From: Vogesella fluminis
Lineage (GTDB): Bacteria > Pseudomonadota > Gammaproteobacteria > Burkholderiales > Chromobacteriaceae
Direction: 5' to 3'
Length of the DNA stretch: 64,000 bases
Assembly (NCBI RefSeq): GCF_014652335.1
Contig: NZ_BMYP01000009.1
Span: 45,061 to 109,060, forward strand
Shown here: positions 53,502-63,600 of the stretch, piece after piece
Position numbering within the stretch: the stretch's first letter is position 1
Layout: the number at the start of each line of letters is the position of its first letter
Made by a program: the position numbers and the translations under genes
Notes under the pieces: generated by a model
What the model saw: only the letters and a program-made list of their open reading frames with translations
What the model was told of the DNA's origin: nothing
Databases searched by the model: none

Positions 53502-54416
53502 ATGACCCTGATCTCCCTTATCATTGCACTGGCACTGGAACAATTGCGTCCCTTGGGGAACCGCAACCGGGTGTGGCGCATATTTACCCGTTACGCCAAT
53601 CATCTGGAACGCACGCTGAACGCCGGTTACAACCGGCATGGCGTACTGGCCTGGGTGGCGGCGGTACTGCCGGTGGTGGCGCTGGTGATGGCGGTGTACT
53701 ACGCGCTGTACCAGGCCAGCCCGCTGTTTGCCCTGCTGTGGAACATCCTGGTGCTGTACCTGACCATGGGCTTCCGCCATTTCTCGGGTTCGTTCTCCGA
53801 GATCGCGCTGGCTCTGGGCGAGGGGCGGGATTTTGACGCGCGCAAGGAACTGGCGCGCTGGACCAACCAGCCGACCTCCGAGCTGTCGGTCGAGGAAGTC
53901 TCGCGGCTGGCGATCGAGCAGGGCGTGCTGGACAGCTACCGCCACGTATTCGGCACCATGTTCTGGTTCGTGCTGCTGCCCGGTCCGGCCGGTGCTGTGC
54001 TGTACCGGGCCACGCAGATGCTGGCGCACAAGTGGGGTGCCCGTGACGATGGCCTGTTCGGCCGGTTCTCGCGCCGTGCCGGCGAATGGCTGGACTGGAT
54101 TCCGGTGCGCCTGACTGCGGCCAGCTTTGCGGTGATGGGTGATTTCGAGGACGCGGTGTACTGCTGGCGCTCGCAGGCCAGGACCTGGGGCAACTACGCG
54201 ACCGGCATCCTGCTGGCCTCGGCAGCCGGCGCCCTGGGCGTCAAGCTCGGCGATCCGCTGCGGCAGGACTACACCGTGAAATACCGCCCGGAGCTGGGTG
54301 TCGGCGACGATGCCGATCCCAACTACCTGAAGAGTGCCGTCGGCCTGGTATGGCGTACCGTGCTGCTGTGGCTGTTCGTGGTATTGCTGATCAGCGTGAT
54401 CTCATTCTTTGGCTGA
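53502..54416 (+). CDS. CobD/CbiB-family membrane protein
   Basis: The 304-residue protein has an N-terminal hydrophobic stretch, membrane segments near 55-100 and 150-175, and a C-terminal one (TVLLWLFVVLLISVISFFG). The FSGSFSEIALALGEGRDFDARKELARW and MGDFEDAVYCWRSQA segments match a betaproteobacterial CobD/CbiB-like group also related to AmpE. No cobalamin genes are nearby, so an adenosylcobinamide-phosphate synthase role is doubtful. Monocistronic. Confidence 0.78.
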   Translation: MTLISLIIALALEQLRPLGNRNRVWRIFTRYANHLERTLNAGYNRHGVLAWVAAVLPVVALVMAVYYALYQASPLFALLWNILVLYLTMGFRHFSGSFSEIALALGEGRDFDARKELARWTNQPTSELSVEEVSRLAIEQGVLDSYRHVFGTMFWFVLLPGPAGAVLYRATQMLAHKWGARDDGLFGRFSRRAGEWLDWIPVRLTAASFAVMGDFEDAVYCWRSQARTWGNYATGILLASAAGALGVKLGDPLRQDYTVKYRPELGVGDDADPNYLKSAVGLVWRTVLLWLFVVLLISVISFFG

Positions 54417-54431
54417 ACCCAGCCTGTTGCT

Positions 54432-54463
54432 GCGCCGCCAGTGTTGGCGGCGCTTCGCTTTTT
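54432..54463 (+). terminator. Terminator of the CobD/CbiB-family gene
   Basis: GCGCCGCC-AGTGTT-GGCGGCGC followed by TTCGCTTTTT. Confidence 0.8.
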
Positions 54464-54524
54464 AATTGATTATTGAATGGGGCCGGGGCGCAGTAGCGGC
54501 GCCAGCCCTGATGGAGTTCCCGAC

Positions 54525-56000
54525 ATGTCTTTTGCCGAACTGGGTCTATCGCCCGAAATCCTGCGGGCCGTAGATGAACTGGGGTACAGCGAAGCCACCC
54601 CGATCCAGGCCAAGGCGATTCCGCTGGTATTGTCCGGCCGTGACCTGTTGGCCGCGGCGCAGACGGGTACCGGCAAAACGGCGGCCTTCCTGCTGCCGAT
54701 CCTGGAGCGTCTGAAAAAATTCGCCAATCCCAGCGTATCGCCGGCGATGCACCCGGTGCGCGCGCTGATCCTGTCGCCGACGCGCGAGCTGGCCGACCAG
54801 ATCGGCGTCAACGCCAAGGCCTACACCAAGCACCTGCCGCTGCGCAGCACCACCATCTACGGCGGCGTGAACATGGATCCGCAGACGGCGGAACTGCGTC
54901 GCGGCATCGAGATCGTGATCGCCACGCCGGGCCGCCTGCTCGACCACATCCAGCAGAAGACCATCCAGCTGAACAAGGTCGACGTGCTGGTGCTGGACGA
55001 GGCCGACCGCATGCTGGACATGGGCTTCATCCAGGACATCCGCAAGATCATGTCCCTGCTGCCCAAGCAGCGCCAGACCCTGCTGTTCTCCGCCACCTTC
55101 GCACCGGAGATCAAAAGGTTGGCCGCAGACTTCATGCACGACCCGCAAACGGTGGAGGTGGCGCGCCAGAACTCCACCAATGCCCAGGTCGAGCAGCTGG
55201 TGTATGCCGTCGACAGCGGCCGCAAGCGCGCGCTGCTGTCGCACCTGATACGCGAACGCGAGATGAGCCAGGTGATCGTGTTCTGCAAGACCAAGATTTC
55301 CGCCGACCAGCTGTCGCGTGACCTGAAGCGCGACGGCCACGCCGCCGAGGCCATCCACGGCGACAAGGCGCAGAGCGCGCGCCTGGAAACGCTGAACAGC
55401 TTCAAGAGCGGCGAGGTGAAGGTGCTGGTGGCCACCGACGTGGCCGCGCGCGGGCTAGACATCTCCGAGCTGCCCTTCGTCGTCAACTACGAAATGCCGA
55501 ATTCGCCGGAAGACTACGTGCACCGCATCGGCCGTACCGGTCGTGCCGGCGCCTCCGGGGTGGCGATCTCGCTGATGTCGCCGGACGAGGTCAAGCAGCA
55601 CGAAGCCATCGAGAAGCTGACCCGGCAGACGCTGCCGCCGCAGACCGTCAGCGGTTTCGAGCGCCGCGAGTCGTCCGCCGCCGACAGCGGCTTCGGCAGC
55701 CGCAACGCCGGCCGCGAGCGCAGCGACGCGCGGCCCGCGCGCGAGCCGCGCGCCGAGCGCAGTGAGCGTCCCGAGCGCAGCGAACGCCCGGAACGCAGCG
55801 AGCGTCCCGAGCGCAGCGAACGTGCGCCGCGCGACAATCCGCACCGCGACAGCAGCCGCCAGCGCGAGCAGCGCGATCCGCAGGAAGGCCTGAAAGTGGC
55901 GCGCGCCGGCGTGATCGGCGGCCGCGTCCTGCCGCAGCGGCAGCGTGAGGTGCCGGCGCTGCTGCTGCCGCCGCGTTACAAGGTGAACCAGGAGCGCTAA
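54525..56000 (+). CDS. rhlE: DEAD-box RNA helicase RhlE
   Basis: The 491-residue helicase has the Q-motif (MSFAELGLSPEILRAVDELGYSEATPIQ), Walker A AQTGTGKT, DEAD in LVLDEADRMLDMGF, SAT in LLFSATF and HRIGRTGRAG. RhlE acts in ribosome assembly and RNA turnover. The C-terminal tail after about residue 385 is Arg/Ser/Glu-rich, with four tandem RSERPE units (about 55757-55824 in DNA). The start at 54525 has GGAG upstream. An exact repeat word (55115-55127) encodes RLAA. Confidence 0.94.
   Translation: MSFAELGLSPEILRAVDELGYSEATPIQAKAIPLVLSGRDLLAAAQTGTGKTAAFLLPILERLKKFANPSVSPAMHPVRALILSPTRELADQIGVNAKAYTKHLPLRSTTIYGGVNMDPQTAELRRGIEIVIATPGRLLDHIQQKTIQLNKVDVLVLDEADRMLDMGFIQDIRKIMSLLPKQRQTLLFSATFAPEIKRLAADFMHDPQTVEVARQNSTNAQVEQLVYAVDSGRKRALLSHLIREREMSQVIVFCKTKISADQLSRDLKRDGHAAEAIHGDKAQSARLETLNSFKSGEVKVLVATDVAARGLDISELPFVVNYEMPNSPEDYVHRIGRTGRAGASGVAISLMSPDEVKQHEAIEKLTRQTLPPQTVSGFERRESSAADSGFGSRNAGRERSDARPAREPRAERSERPERSERPERSERPERSERAPRDNPHRDSSRQREQRDPQEGLKVARAGVIGGRVLPQRQREVPALLLPPRYKVNQER
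55757..55824 (+). repeat. 18-base tandem repeats in the rhlE tail
   Basis: Four imperfect units encode RSERPE. They are internal to the disordered tail and likely to vary in copy number between strains. Confidence 0.8.
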
Positions 56001-56019
56001 GCCCCGCGGTTCCGCCCCC

Positions 56020-56052
56020 ACCCGCGCAAGCCGTTTGCGCGGGTTTGTTTTT
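56020..56052 (+). terminator. Terminator of rhlE
   Basis: ACCCGCGCAA (56020-56029) pairs with TTGCGCGGGT (56035-56044), followed by TTGTTTTT. Confidence 0.85.
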
Positions 56053-56061
56053 CCGGCGTGC

Positions 56062-56772
56062 CTAGTCGGCGAGGGCGATCACCACCCGCTTGTTGCGCGC
56101 GCCCTTGCTTTCGATCTTTTTCACCAGCACGCGGCCGATTTCGCCGGTGCGGGCCACGTGGGTGCCGCCACAGGGTTGCAGGTCGACGCCGTCGATCTCG
56201 ATCAGGCGGATTTCCGGTAGGTGCAGCGGCGGCGTCACCGACATGGTCTTGATCAGCTCGGGCTGTGCCTGCAGCGCGGCGCCGCTGCTCATCTTTACGC
56301 TGACCGGCAGATCGCGCGCGATCAGCTCGTTGAGCGCCTGCTCGATGGCCTGCGGCTCCAGCTGCATGCCTTCCGGCAGGTCGAAGTCGAGGCGGCCACC
56401 GTCGGCGGAGAGGTTGCCGCCGGTGACACCGGCCTTGATCACCACCGACAGCAGGTGCAGGCAGGTGTGCACCCGCATGTGGCGATAACGGCGCGCCCAG
56501 TCCAGCGTCAGCGTCAGCGGCGTGCCGGGCGCCAGCAGCGGCGCATCGGCGTCGAGCTGGTGCACGATGCGGCGGCTTTCCTTGTCGCGGCGGGTGTCGT
56601 GGACGGCCAGCTGGCGGCCGTCGGCCAGCGTCAGCGTGGCGCGGTCGCCGGGCTGGCCGCCGCCCAGCGGGTAGCACAGGGTGTCGGCCAGCACCAGGCC
56701 GAGGGCGTCGTGCTGCTGCACCTGGGTGTCCAGCGTGCGCTGGTAGGCGTCGAGATTGAATTGTTCGGACAT
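56062..56772 (-). CDS. alaX: Alanyl-tRNA editing protein AlaX
   Basis: The 236-residue stand-alone editing domain hydrolyses Ser- or Gly-tRNA(Ala). The zinc ligands are H102 and H106 (VHTCLH) and C201 and H205 (CGGTH). The length, with the extra N-terminal beta domain, fits the AlaX-M type. It is convergent with rhlE and divergent from rluA. Confidence 0.93.
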   Translation of the reverse strand: MSEQFNLDAYQRTLDTQVQQHDALGLVLADTLCYPLGGGQPGDRATLTLADGRQLAVHDTRRDKESRRIVHQLDADAPLLAPGTPLTLTLDWARRYRHMRVHTCLHLLSVVIKAGVTGGNLSADGGRLDFDLPEGMQLEPQAIEQALNELIARDLPVSVKMSSGAALQAQPELIKTMSVTPPLHLPEIRLIEIDGVDLQPCGGTHVARTGEIGRVLVKKIESKGARNKRVVIALAD

Positions 56773-56829
56773 GGTTTCCCCCGGGTGTCGTGTCGCCGTT
56801 GCCGTGCACGAGCGGTATGGTTATAGGCA

Positions 56830-56842
56830 AAGGTTGGCCGCA
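56830..56842 (+). repeat. Repeat word AAGGTTGGCCGCA, intergenic copy
   Basis: Exact copy in the divergent gap between alaX and rluA. Confidence 0.85.
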
Positions 56843-56890
56843 AGCGGCCGGCGAATGGAATAGATGAAGACGTTGTCGCCACAATCAAGC

Positions 56891-57532
56891 ATGCATACGC
56901 TGGATGATTACACGCCGCCGCAAGAGGCGGTCGCGGTGCTGCACGCCGACGCCCAGCTGCTGGTGGTGGCCAAGCCGGCAGGGCTGCTGGCGGTGCCGGG
57001 GCGGCTGCCCGAAATGCAGGACTGCCTGATCCACCGCGTGCAGCAGCAGTATCCGGACGCGCTGGTGGTGCATCGCCTGGACATGGCGACCTCCGGGCTG
57101 ATGGTGCTGGCGCGCAGTCTGGCGGTGCAGCGCGCGCTGAGCGAGGCTTTTGCCCGCCGCGCGGTGAGCAAGGAGTACGTCGCGCTGCTGGACGGCCAGC
57201 TGCCGGACGCGGTCGGCAGCGTGGCGCTGCCGCTGATGAGCGACTGGCTGCGGCGGCCGCGACAGAAGGTGGACGCCGCCGGCAAGCCGGCGCTGACCGA
57301 ATACCGGCTGTTGCAGCAGCAGGCCGACGGCAGCCGCGTGCTGCTGACGCCGGTCACCGGCCGTACCCACCAGCTGCGGGTGCACATGCTGGCGCTGGGT
57401 TGCCCTATCGTCGGCGACGCGCTGTACGGCGGCCGCGCCGCACCGCGGCTGATGCTGCACGCGCAGTCGCTGGCGCTGCGTCATCCACATAGCGATGAAT
57501 GGCTGCAGTGGCAGCTGGCGGCACCGTTCTGA
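56891..57532 (+). CDS. rluA: Dual-specificity RNA pseudouridine synthase RluA
   Basis: The 213-residue enzyme makes pseudouridine at 23S position 746 and tRNA position 32 in E. coli, which its sequence follows closely (YTPPQEAVAVLHADAQLLVVAKPAGLLAVPGRLPE; catalytic D64 in HRLDMATSG; TPVTGRTHQLRVHMLALGCPIVGD). The ATG at 56891 matches the family length; the in-frame ATG at 56864 would add nine residues. Confidence 0.92.
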   Translation: MHTLDDYTPPQEAVAVLHADAQLLVVAKPAGLLAVPGRLPEMQDCLIHRVQQQYPDALVVHRLDMATSGLMVLARSLAVQRALSEAFARRAVSKEYVALLDGQLPDAVGSVALPLMSDWLRRPRQKVDAAGKPALTEYRLLQQQADGSRVLLTPVTGRTHQLRVHMLALGCPIVGDALYGGRAAPRLMLHAQSLALRHPHSDEWLQWQLAAPF

Positions 57533-57568
57533 ACGGCCGCCAAACCGAAACCCGAGGAAATGAGGCGC

Positions 57569-58162
57569 ATGAGCCAGACCAGACAGTTGTCCCGAGACGA
57601 GATCAAGACCCTGCCGCTGTTCCCGGCGCTGGGACCGGCGCAGATCACCGTGGTCGATCGCGCCGCCTTGCCGGGGGCGCTCGCGGCGCTGCGTGCGGCG
57701 CGGGTGGCCGGCTTCGATACCGAGTCGCGGCCAACCTTTCGCAAGGGCGAAGAGGCCACCGGCCCGCACCTGATCCAGCTGGCCACCAGCGACCACGCCT
57801 ATCTGTTCCCGGTGTCCGATGCCGAGGTGCTGGCGGCGCTGGGCGCGCTGCTGGCCAGCGGCGAGCTGCTGGTGGTCGGCTTCGACCTGCGCTCCGACAA
57901 GCGCCACCTGCGCGACCGCTTCGGCATCGAGTGCAAGGCGCTGCTGGATGTCGGCAGCCTGTTCCAGAGCGATTCGCCGACCATTACCGTCGGCGCGGTG
58001 CAGGCGGTGGCGCGGGTGTTCGGCCAGTACTTCCGCAAGTCGAAAAAACAGTCCACCTCCAACTGGGGCGCCAAAGTGCTGAGCGAAGCGCAGCAGGTGT
58101 ACGCCGCCAACGACGCCTGGGTGGCGCTGCGCATCTACCAGGCGCTGCGCCCGGCGCCGTGA
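57569..58162 (+). CDS. 3'-5' exonuclease-domain protein (RNase D-like fold)
   Basis: The 197-residue protein has the DEDDy exonuclease motifs FDTES, GFDLRSDK and YAANDAWVAL. It lacks HRDC domains, so it is a minimal exonuclease relative whose substrate (RNA or DNA) is unknown. GAGGAA lies nine bases before the chosen ATG. A near-exact repeat word with one mismatch (57726-57738) follows the first motif. Its stop is abutted by the 20-base palindrome. Confidence 0.85.
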   Translation: MSQTRQLSRDEIKTLPLFPALGPAQITVVDRAALPGALAALRAARVAGFDTESRPTFRKGEEATGPHLIQLATSDHAYLFPVSDAEVLAALGALLASGELLVVGFDLRSDKRHLRDRFGIECKALLDVGSLFQSDSPTITVGAVQAVARVFGQYFRKSKKQSTSNWGAKVLSEAQQVYAANDAWVALRIYQALRPAP

Positions 58163-58182
58163 TGCGGCCAACGTTGGCCGCA
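58163..58182. repeat. Palindrome TGCGGCCAACGTTGGCCGCA right after a stop codon
   Basis: A perfect 20-base palindrome begins on the base after the TGA of the exonuclease gene. No T-tract follows. Confidence 0.9.
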
Positions 58183-58234
58183 TACTTCCACTACGCGGCA
58201 GCTGCCGTGACCGATCGATTGACTAGGGGTAAGC

Positions 58235-59626
58235 ATGCTGTTTGAGCGGCCTTGTGCCATTGTCGACCTGGAGACCACCGGCGGCCACATCAGCCGCGAC
58301 CGGGTGACCGAGGTCGGCGTCATCCTGATTGACGGCGAGCGCGTCGAGCGCTTCGACATGCTGGTCAATCCCGGGCAGCCGATCCCGCCCTTCATCGAGC
58401 AGATCACCGGCATCAGCGACGCGATGGTCGCCGACGCGCCGCCGTTCGCCGACATCGCCGCCCGGCTGCTGGACAAGCTGCGCGGCCGGCTGCTGATCGC
58501 GCACAACGTGCGCTTCGACTACGGCTTCCTGAAGAACGAATTCAAGCGCGTCAAGCTGCCATTCCGCAGCGAGGTGCTGTGTACCGTCAAGCTGTCGCGG
58601 CTGCTGTATCCGCAGCACTTCAAGCACAGCCTGGACAGCATCATCGCGCGCCACGGCATCGTGCAGGCCGAGCGCCACCGCGCGCTGGCCGACGCCGACG
58701 CGCTGTACCAGTTCCTGCAGCAGGCGATCGCCGAGCACGGTCAGCAGCAGGTCGAGGCGCAGGCGGCGCTGCTGATGGCGGCGCCGGCCGCGCCGCCGGG
58801 CATCGATCCGGAGGTGGTGGAGCAGCTGCCGGACGTGCCGGGGGTGTACTCCTTCTACGGCGACGACGGCCAGGCGCTGTATGTCGGCCGCAGCGACAAC
58901 CTGCGCCGCCGTGTGCTGGCGCACTTCGGCGCCGAGCCGCGCCCGCACAAGGACGTGCGCATCGGTGAGCCGATCAAGCGCATCGAATGGCAGGAGACGG
59001 TCGGCGACTTCGGCGCGCAGCTGCAGGAGCTGCAGCTGATCCGCGCCTTGCAGCCGTTGCACAATCTGCGCGGCCGCCTGTCGCAGGAGCTGTGCTCGCT
59101 GCAGCTGACGCCGCTGGACAGCGGCTTCCTGACGCCGCGCATCGTGCTGGCCAGCGAGGTCGACTTCTCGCGACTGGATACGCTGTACGGCCTGTTCCGC
59201 AGCCAGAAAGAGGCGAAGAAGGCGCTGGCCGACCTGTGCGCCGGCAACGGCCTGTGCCAGACCTGCCTCGCGCTGGAAAAGCGCGGCGCGCGCAAGGGCG
59301 CCTGCTCCGCCTTCGCGCTGGGCCGTTGCAAGGGCGCCTGCATCGGGCGCGAGGACGCGGACAGCCACAATCAGCGTCTGCAGCAGGCGCTGTCACGGCT
59401 GAAGCTGCAAAGCTGGCCCTATCCCGGCGCGGTGGCGGTGCGCGAGACCGATCCGGTGTCCGGCCAGTGGCAGGAGCACCTGTTCGAGCGCTGGTGCTAC
59501 CTCGGCTCGCGCCGCGAGGAGGCGGCCGCGCCGCAGGGCACGCCGACCTTCGATGCCGATACCTACAAGCTGCTGGCGGCCTTCCTGCGCAAGCCGCAGC
59601 CCGATGCCGAATTGCGCGTGCTGTGA
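58235..59626 (+). CDS. DnaQ-type exonuclease fused to a UvrC/Cho-type GIY-YIG nuclease
   Basis: The 463-residue fusion has an N-terminal DEDDh exonuclease domain (residues 5-165; D11, E13 in VDLETTGG, D95, H148, D153) like the Pol III epsilon subunit, then a GIY-YIG domain (about 200-280; GVYSFYGDDGQALYVGRS, E265) as in UvrC and Cho, and a Cys-containing C-terminal region (CQTCLALEKRGARKGACSAF). It probably works in DNA repair, nicking and then trimming. Such fusions are known in other bacteria; no partner is encoded beside it. Confidence 0.88.
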   Translation: MLFERPCAIVDLETTGGHISRDRVTEVGVILIDGERVERFDMLVNPGQPIPPFIEQITGISDAMVADAPPFADIAARLLDKLRGRLLIAHNVRFDYGFLKNEFKRVKLPFRSEVLCTVKLSRLLYPQHFKHSLDSIIARHGIVQAERHRALADADALYQFLQQAIAEHGQQQVEAQAALLMAAPAAPPGIDPEVVEQLPDVPGVYSFYGDDGQALYVGRSDNLRRRVLAHFGAEPRPHKDVRIGEPIKRIEWQETVGDFGAQLQELQLIRALQPLHNLRGRLSQELCSLQLTPLDSGFLTPRIVLASEVDFSRLDTLYGLFRSQKEAKKALADLCAGNGLCQTCLALEKRGARKGACSAFALGRCKGACIGREDADSHNQRLQQALSRLKLQSWPYPGAVAVRETDPVSGQWQEHLFERWCYLGSRREEAAAPQGTPTFDADTYKLLAAFLRKPQPDAELRVL

Positions 59627-59653
59627 CGCGCGCGCCAGCCACGAGCAAAAGCC

Positions 59654-60325
59654 ATGTTTGATCTGCTGCACACCGATCCGCGTTTTTACGTCATCGCCAA
59701 GCATCCCGGCGTCAGCTTCCACGCCGACGGCGGGGAGGCCGGGCTGATGAGCGCGCTGCGCGCCGGGCTGGGCGATGATGCGCTGTGGCCGGTGCACCGC
59801 CTCGACCGCGTCACCTCCGGCCTGCTGCTGATCGCGCGCAGCCAGCAGGTTGCGGCCAACCTTGGCGCCGCCTTTGCCGGGCGCGAGGTGGAGAAATACT
59901 ACCTGGCGCTGTCCGACGCCAAACCGGCGAAGAAGCAGGGTCTGATCCGCGGCGACATGGAAAAGGGGCGCGGCGGCGCGTGGAAGCTGTGCCAGAGCCA
60001 GCTCAATCCGGCGGTGACGCAGTTCTTCAGCCACTCACTGGCGCCGGGGCGGCGCCTGTTCCTGCTGCGGCCGCGCACCGGCAAGACCCACCAGCTGCGG
60101 GTGGCGATGAAGTCGCTGGGCGCGCCCATCCTCGGCGATGCACTGTACGGCGGCAGCGCCGCCGACCGCACTTATCTGCACGCCTATGCGCTGGCACTGA
60201 CGCTGGACGGCGAGGCGCTGCATTTCGTCTGCCCGCCGGCGCAGGGTAGCGAGTTCGCGCTGCCGGCGCTGGCCGACTACCTGCAGCAACAGCCGCCGTG
60301 GACGCTGCCCTGGCCACAGCGCTAG
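59654..60325 (+). CDS. RluA-family pseudouridine synthase (TIGR01621-like)
   Basis: The 223-residue enzyme has the catalytic motif HRLDRVTSG with D51 and LRPRTGKTHQLRVAMKSLGAPILGD. It lacks an S4 domain. It resembles the TIGR01621 group, whose RNA target is not established. It follows the exonuclease fusion gene after 27 bases. An exact repeat word (59851-59863) encodes AANL. Confidence 0.9.
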   Translation: MFDLLHTDPRFYVIAKHPGVSFHADGGEAGLMSALRAGLGDDALWPVHRLDRVTSGLLLIARSQQVAANLGAAFAGREVEKYYLALSDAKPAKKQGLIRGDMEKGRGGAWKLCQSQLNPAVTQFFSHSLAPGRRLFLLRPRTGKTHQLRVAMKSLGAPILGDALYGGSAADRTYLHAYALALTLDGEALHFVCPPAQGSEFALPALADYLQQQPPWTLPWPQR

Positions 60326-60666
60326 GCGTTGCTCCCGAGGGTCTGCGGGCGCATCACGTCCGCTTGCTCCGCCAACAAGCGATAGGCTGCAGAGCATGGC
60401 GGCGACAGCTATGCTTTTAGGGCAAGGCGCCTTTGAACAGGTTCTTACGCCCGTTTTCATTGCGATGTCATGGCTGGTGCGCGGCGATTTAATCGGCAAA
60501 CGGCAGTGCGGTGCTGTTAAGCTGGCGGCACAGGGATGGCCCGTATTGCTCCCTGCCTGTACCGCGAGGGCAGCCGGGGCACGGCGCCATGCCCGCCGTG
60601 CTGGTGGTAGCCGTGTTGATTGAATAAGAACATTCCGGCCGAAATTCTCGCTGGAGAAGCAACGCC
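60326..60666. other. 341-base gap with a solo repeat-element end
   Basis: CTTTGAACAGGTTCTTA at 60431-60447 matches one terminus of the inverted-repeat elements (TTTGAACAGGTTCTAA in type 2), but no partner end is evident. A 75-codon frame (60396-60623) has no ribosome site or recognisable features and is not called. The right part should hold the promoter of the penicillin-binding protein gene; none is clear. Confidence 0.5.
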
Positions 60667-63600
60667 ATGGATAATCCGGACATCAAACTCAAAAGGGGTA
60701 ACGGCCGCGGCTGCCGTTATGCGCTGTGGTTCGTACTCATCCTGTTGCTGCTGCTGATCGGCGGCTTGGTGTATCTGCTGCTGGACGAGCTGCAGCACTC
60801 GCGGCAGCAGGCGCGTTTCTTCAGCGATGCGGCGCGCGAGGCCGGCTATCGGGTCAAGCCGGGGCCGAGCAAGGCGATCCGCTTTCCGACGAGTGGCGGC
60901 CCCTATGACCTGCGCCTGGGCTATAGCGCCATGCCCGCCTACCTGCAGCGGCTGCAGGCGCGCGGCTACGCCATTGCCAGCCAAGCCGAGCACTCTGACG
61001 GCATGGTCGCGCTGGCCGATCGCGGCGTGACGGCGCCGTATCTACCGCTGGGCCTGTTCCTGCCGTATCACGAGAAAGACCAGGCCGGCCTCAGCCTGTA
61101 CGACGGCTACGGCCAGAGCCTCTACCAGTCGCGTGCGCCGCAGCGCGTGTACGCCGATTTCAACGCCTTGCCGGCCTTGCTGGTCAATGGCCTGCTGTAC
61201 ATCGAAAACCGTACCCTGCTCGACGCCGACACGCCCAAGCGCAATCCAGCGGTGGACTGGTCGCGTTTCAGCAAGGCGCTGTTTGACAAGGCGCTACACC
61301 TGTTCGATGCCGGCTACCGCGCCGCCGGCGCCAGCACGCTGGCCACCCAGATCGAGAAGTACCGCCACTCCCCGGAAGGGCGTACCAGCTCGGAGCAGGA
61401 AAAGCTGCGCCAGATGCTGTCGGCCTCGGTACGCGCCTATCTCGATGGCGAAGACACCATCGCCGCGCGCCGCCAGCTGGTGGTCAGATACCTGAACACG
61501 GTGCCGCTGGCGGCGCGTGCCGGTTTCGGCGAGGTGTCCGGCATCGGCGACGGCATGTGGGCGTGGTACGGGCGCGACTTTGCGCAGGTCAACCGGGCGC
61601 TGACCGATGCCAGCGTGCCGGTGGCGGAACGCGCGGTGGTGTTCAAGGAGGCGTTGAGCCTGATGATCTCGCAGCGCAGTCCGTCCGTGTTCCTGAATGG
61701 CGACATGAAGGTGCTGCAGTCGATGACCGACGCCTACCTGCGCATGATGGCCAGAGACCAGCTGATTAGCCCAGCGCTGCGCGACGCGGCGTTGCGGGTG
61801 TCATTGCGGCAGCAGCGCGAACGGGTGCGGCTGCCGGCGGTGGCGCCGGTCGCGCAGAAGGGGGCCAATGCGGTGCGCATCAAGCTGGCCGCCCTGCTGG
61901 GTGTGCCGCGCATGTACGATCTGGACCGGCTGGACCTGAGTGCCAGCAGCACGCTGGACCTGACGCTGCAGCAGCAGGTCACCGCCGAGCTGCTCCGGCT
62001 GCGCGACCCGGAGTACGCGCGTGCGGCCAACCTTGACAACGAATACCTGCTGCAGCAGGGCTCGCCGCAAGGGGTGACCTACAGCTTCACCCTGATGGAA
62101 CGCACGCCGACCGGCAACAAGGTGCGGGTGCAGGCCGACAACTTCGACCAGCCGTTCGACATCAACGAGGGCGCCAAGCTGGATCTCGGCTCCACCGCCA
62201 AACTGCGCACACTGGTCAGCTACCTGATGGTGATCCACGAGCTGCACCAGCAGTACGCGCAGACGAGCCGCGAGCAGCTGGCCGCCATCCGGCCCGCCGC
62301 CGGCGAGTCCGCGCTGCGCCGCTGGGCGATCGACTATCTGCTGCAGACGGAAGACACCGATCTGACGACGATGCTGGAAGCGGCGCTGGAGCGGACCTAT
62401 TCCGCCAGCCCCGGCGAGAGCTTCTTCACCGCCGGCGGGCTGCATACCTTCAACAACTTCGACGAGAACGACGACGGTAAAATCCTCACCGTGCGCGAGG
62501 CCACCCGTCGCTCCGTCAACCTGGTCTACATCCGGCTGATGCGCGATATCGCCCGTTACTACATGCAGCCGGCGACCACGGCCAGCGGCGAGACATCCGA
62601 CGAGGATGAAGAGGCGATGCGCCGCGAATACCTGCAGCGCTTTGCAGATCGCGAAGGGCGCACCTTCCTGGCCGGCTTCTACAACAAGTACCGCCACAAG
62701 AGCGCGACCGAAATCGATGCCCTGCTGGTGGCGCGGGCACGGCAGAGCCCGAAAAGACTGGCGGTCATTTTCCGCAGCATCCGGCCCACGGCCGGGCTGG
62801 ATGCGTTCGCCGCCTTCCTGCAGCTGCATCTCGACCCGAAGCTGCTGCCCGACGCCAAAGTGCAGGCCAGGCTGTACGACGAGTTCGGCCCGGAGCGCTT
62901 CAACCTGAACGACCGCGGCTATCTGGCCGGCGTGCACCCGCTCGAAATGTGGCTGGTCGCCTACCTGCACGAGCATCCGCAGGCCAGCTGGTCGGAGCTG
63001 GTCAATGCCAGCACGCAGCAGCGGCAGGAGGTCTACCAGTGGCTGCTCAACAGCAAGAACCAGGCAGGGCAGGCGTCGCGCATCCGCGAAATCAAGGAGA
63101 TCGACGCCTTCAAGAAGATCCACCAGGGCTGGAAGCGGCTGGGCTATCCGTTTGATGTGCTGGTGCCGTCCTACGCCACCGCGCTGGGCGCCTCCGCCGA
63201 CCGCCCGGCGTCACTGGCGGAGCTGATGGGCATCCTGTCCAGTGACGGCCTGCGCCGGCCGACGGTCTACCTCGACAGGCTGCACTTTGCCGCCGGCACC
63301 CCGTACGAGACCAGCCTCACCCGGCTGCCCACCAACGGCGAGCGCGTGTTGCCGGCCGAGGTCGCACAGGTGGTGCGCAGGGCGCTGGCCGAGGTGGTGG
63401 AACTGGGCACCGCGCGCCGCATCGCCGGCGCCTTCGATCTGGCGGACGGTACCCGCATCCCGGTGGGCGGCAAGACCGGCACCGGCGACAACCGCTTCAA
63501 GGTGTTTGCCAGAGGCGGGGCGCTGCTCTCCGAGCGGGTGGTCAGCCGCTCCGGTGCCTTTGCGTTCTATATCGGTGACCGCTACTTCGGCACGCTGATC

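Noticed and set aside
60396..60623. 75-codon frame in the gap before the penicillin-binding protein gene
   Set aside because: No ribosome site, no domain, and it covers a repeat-element end.
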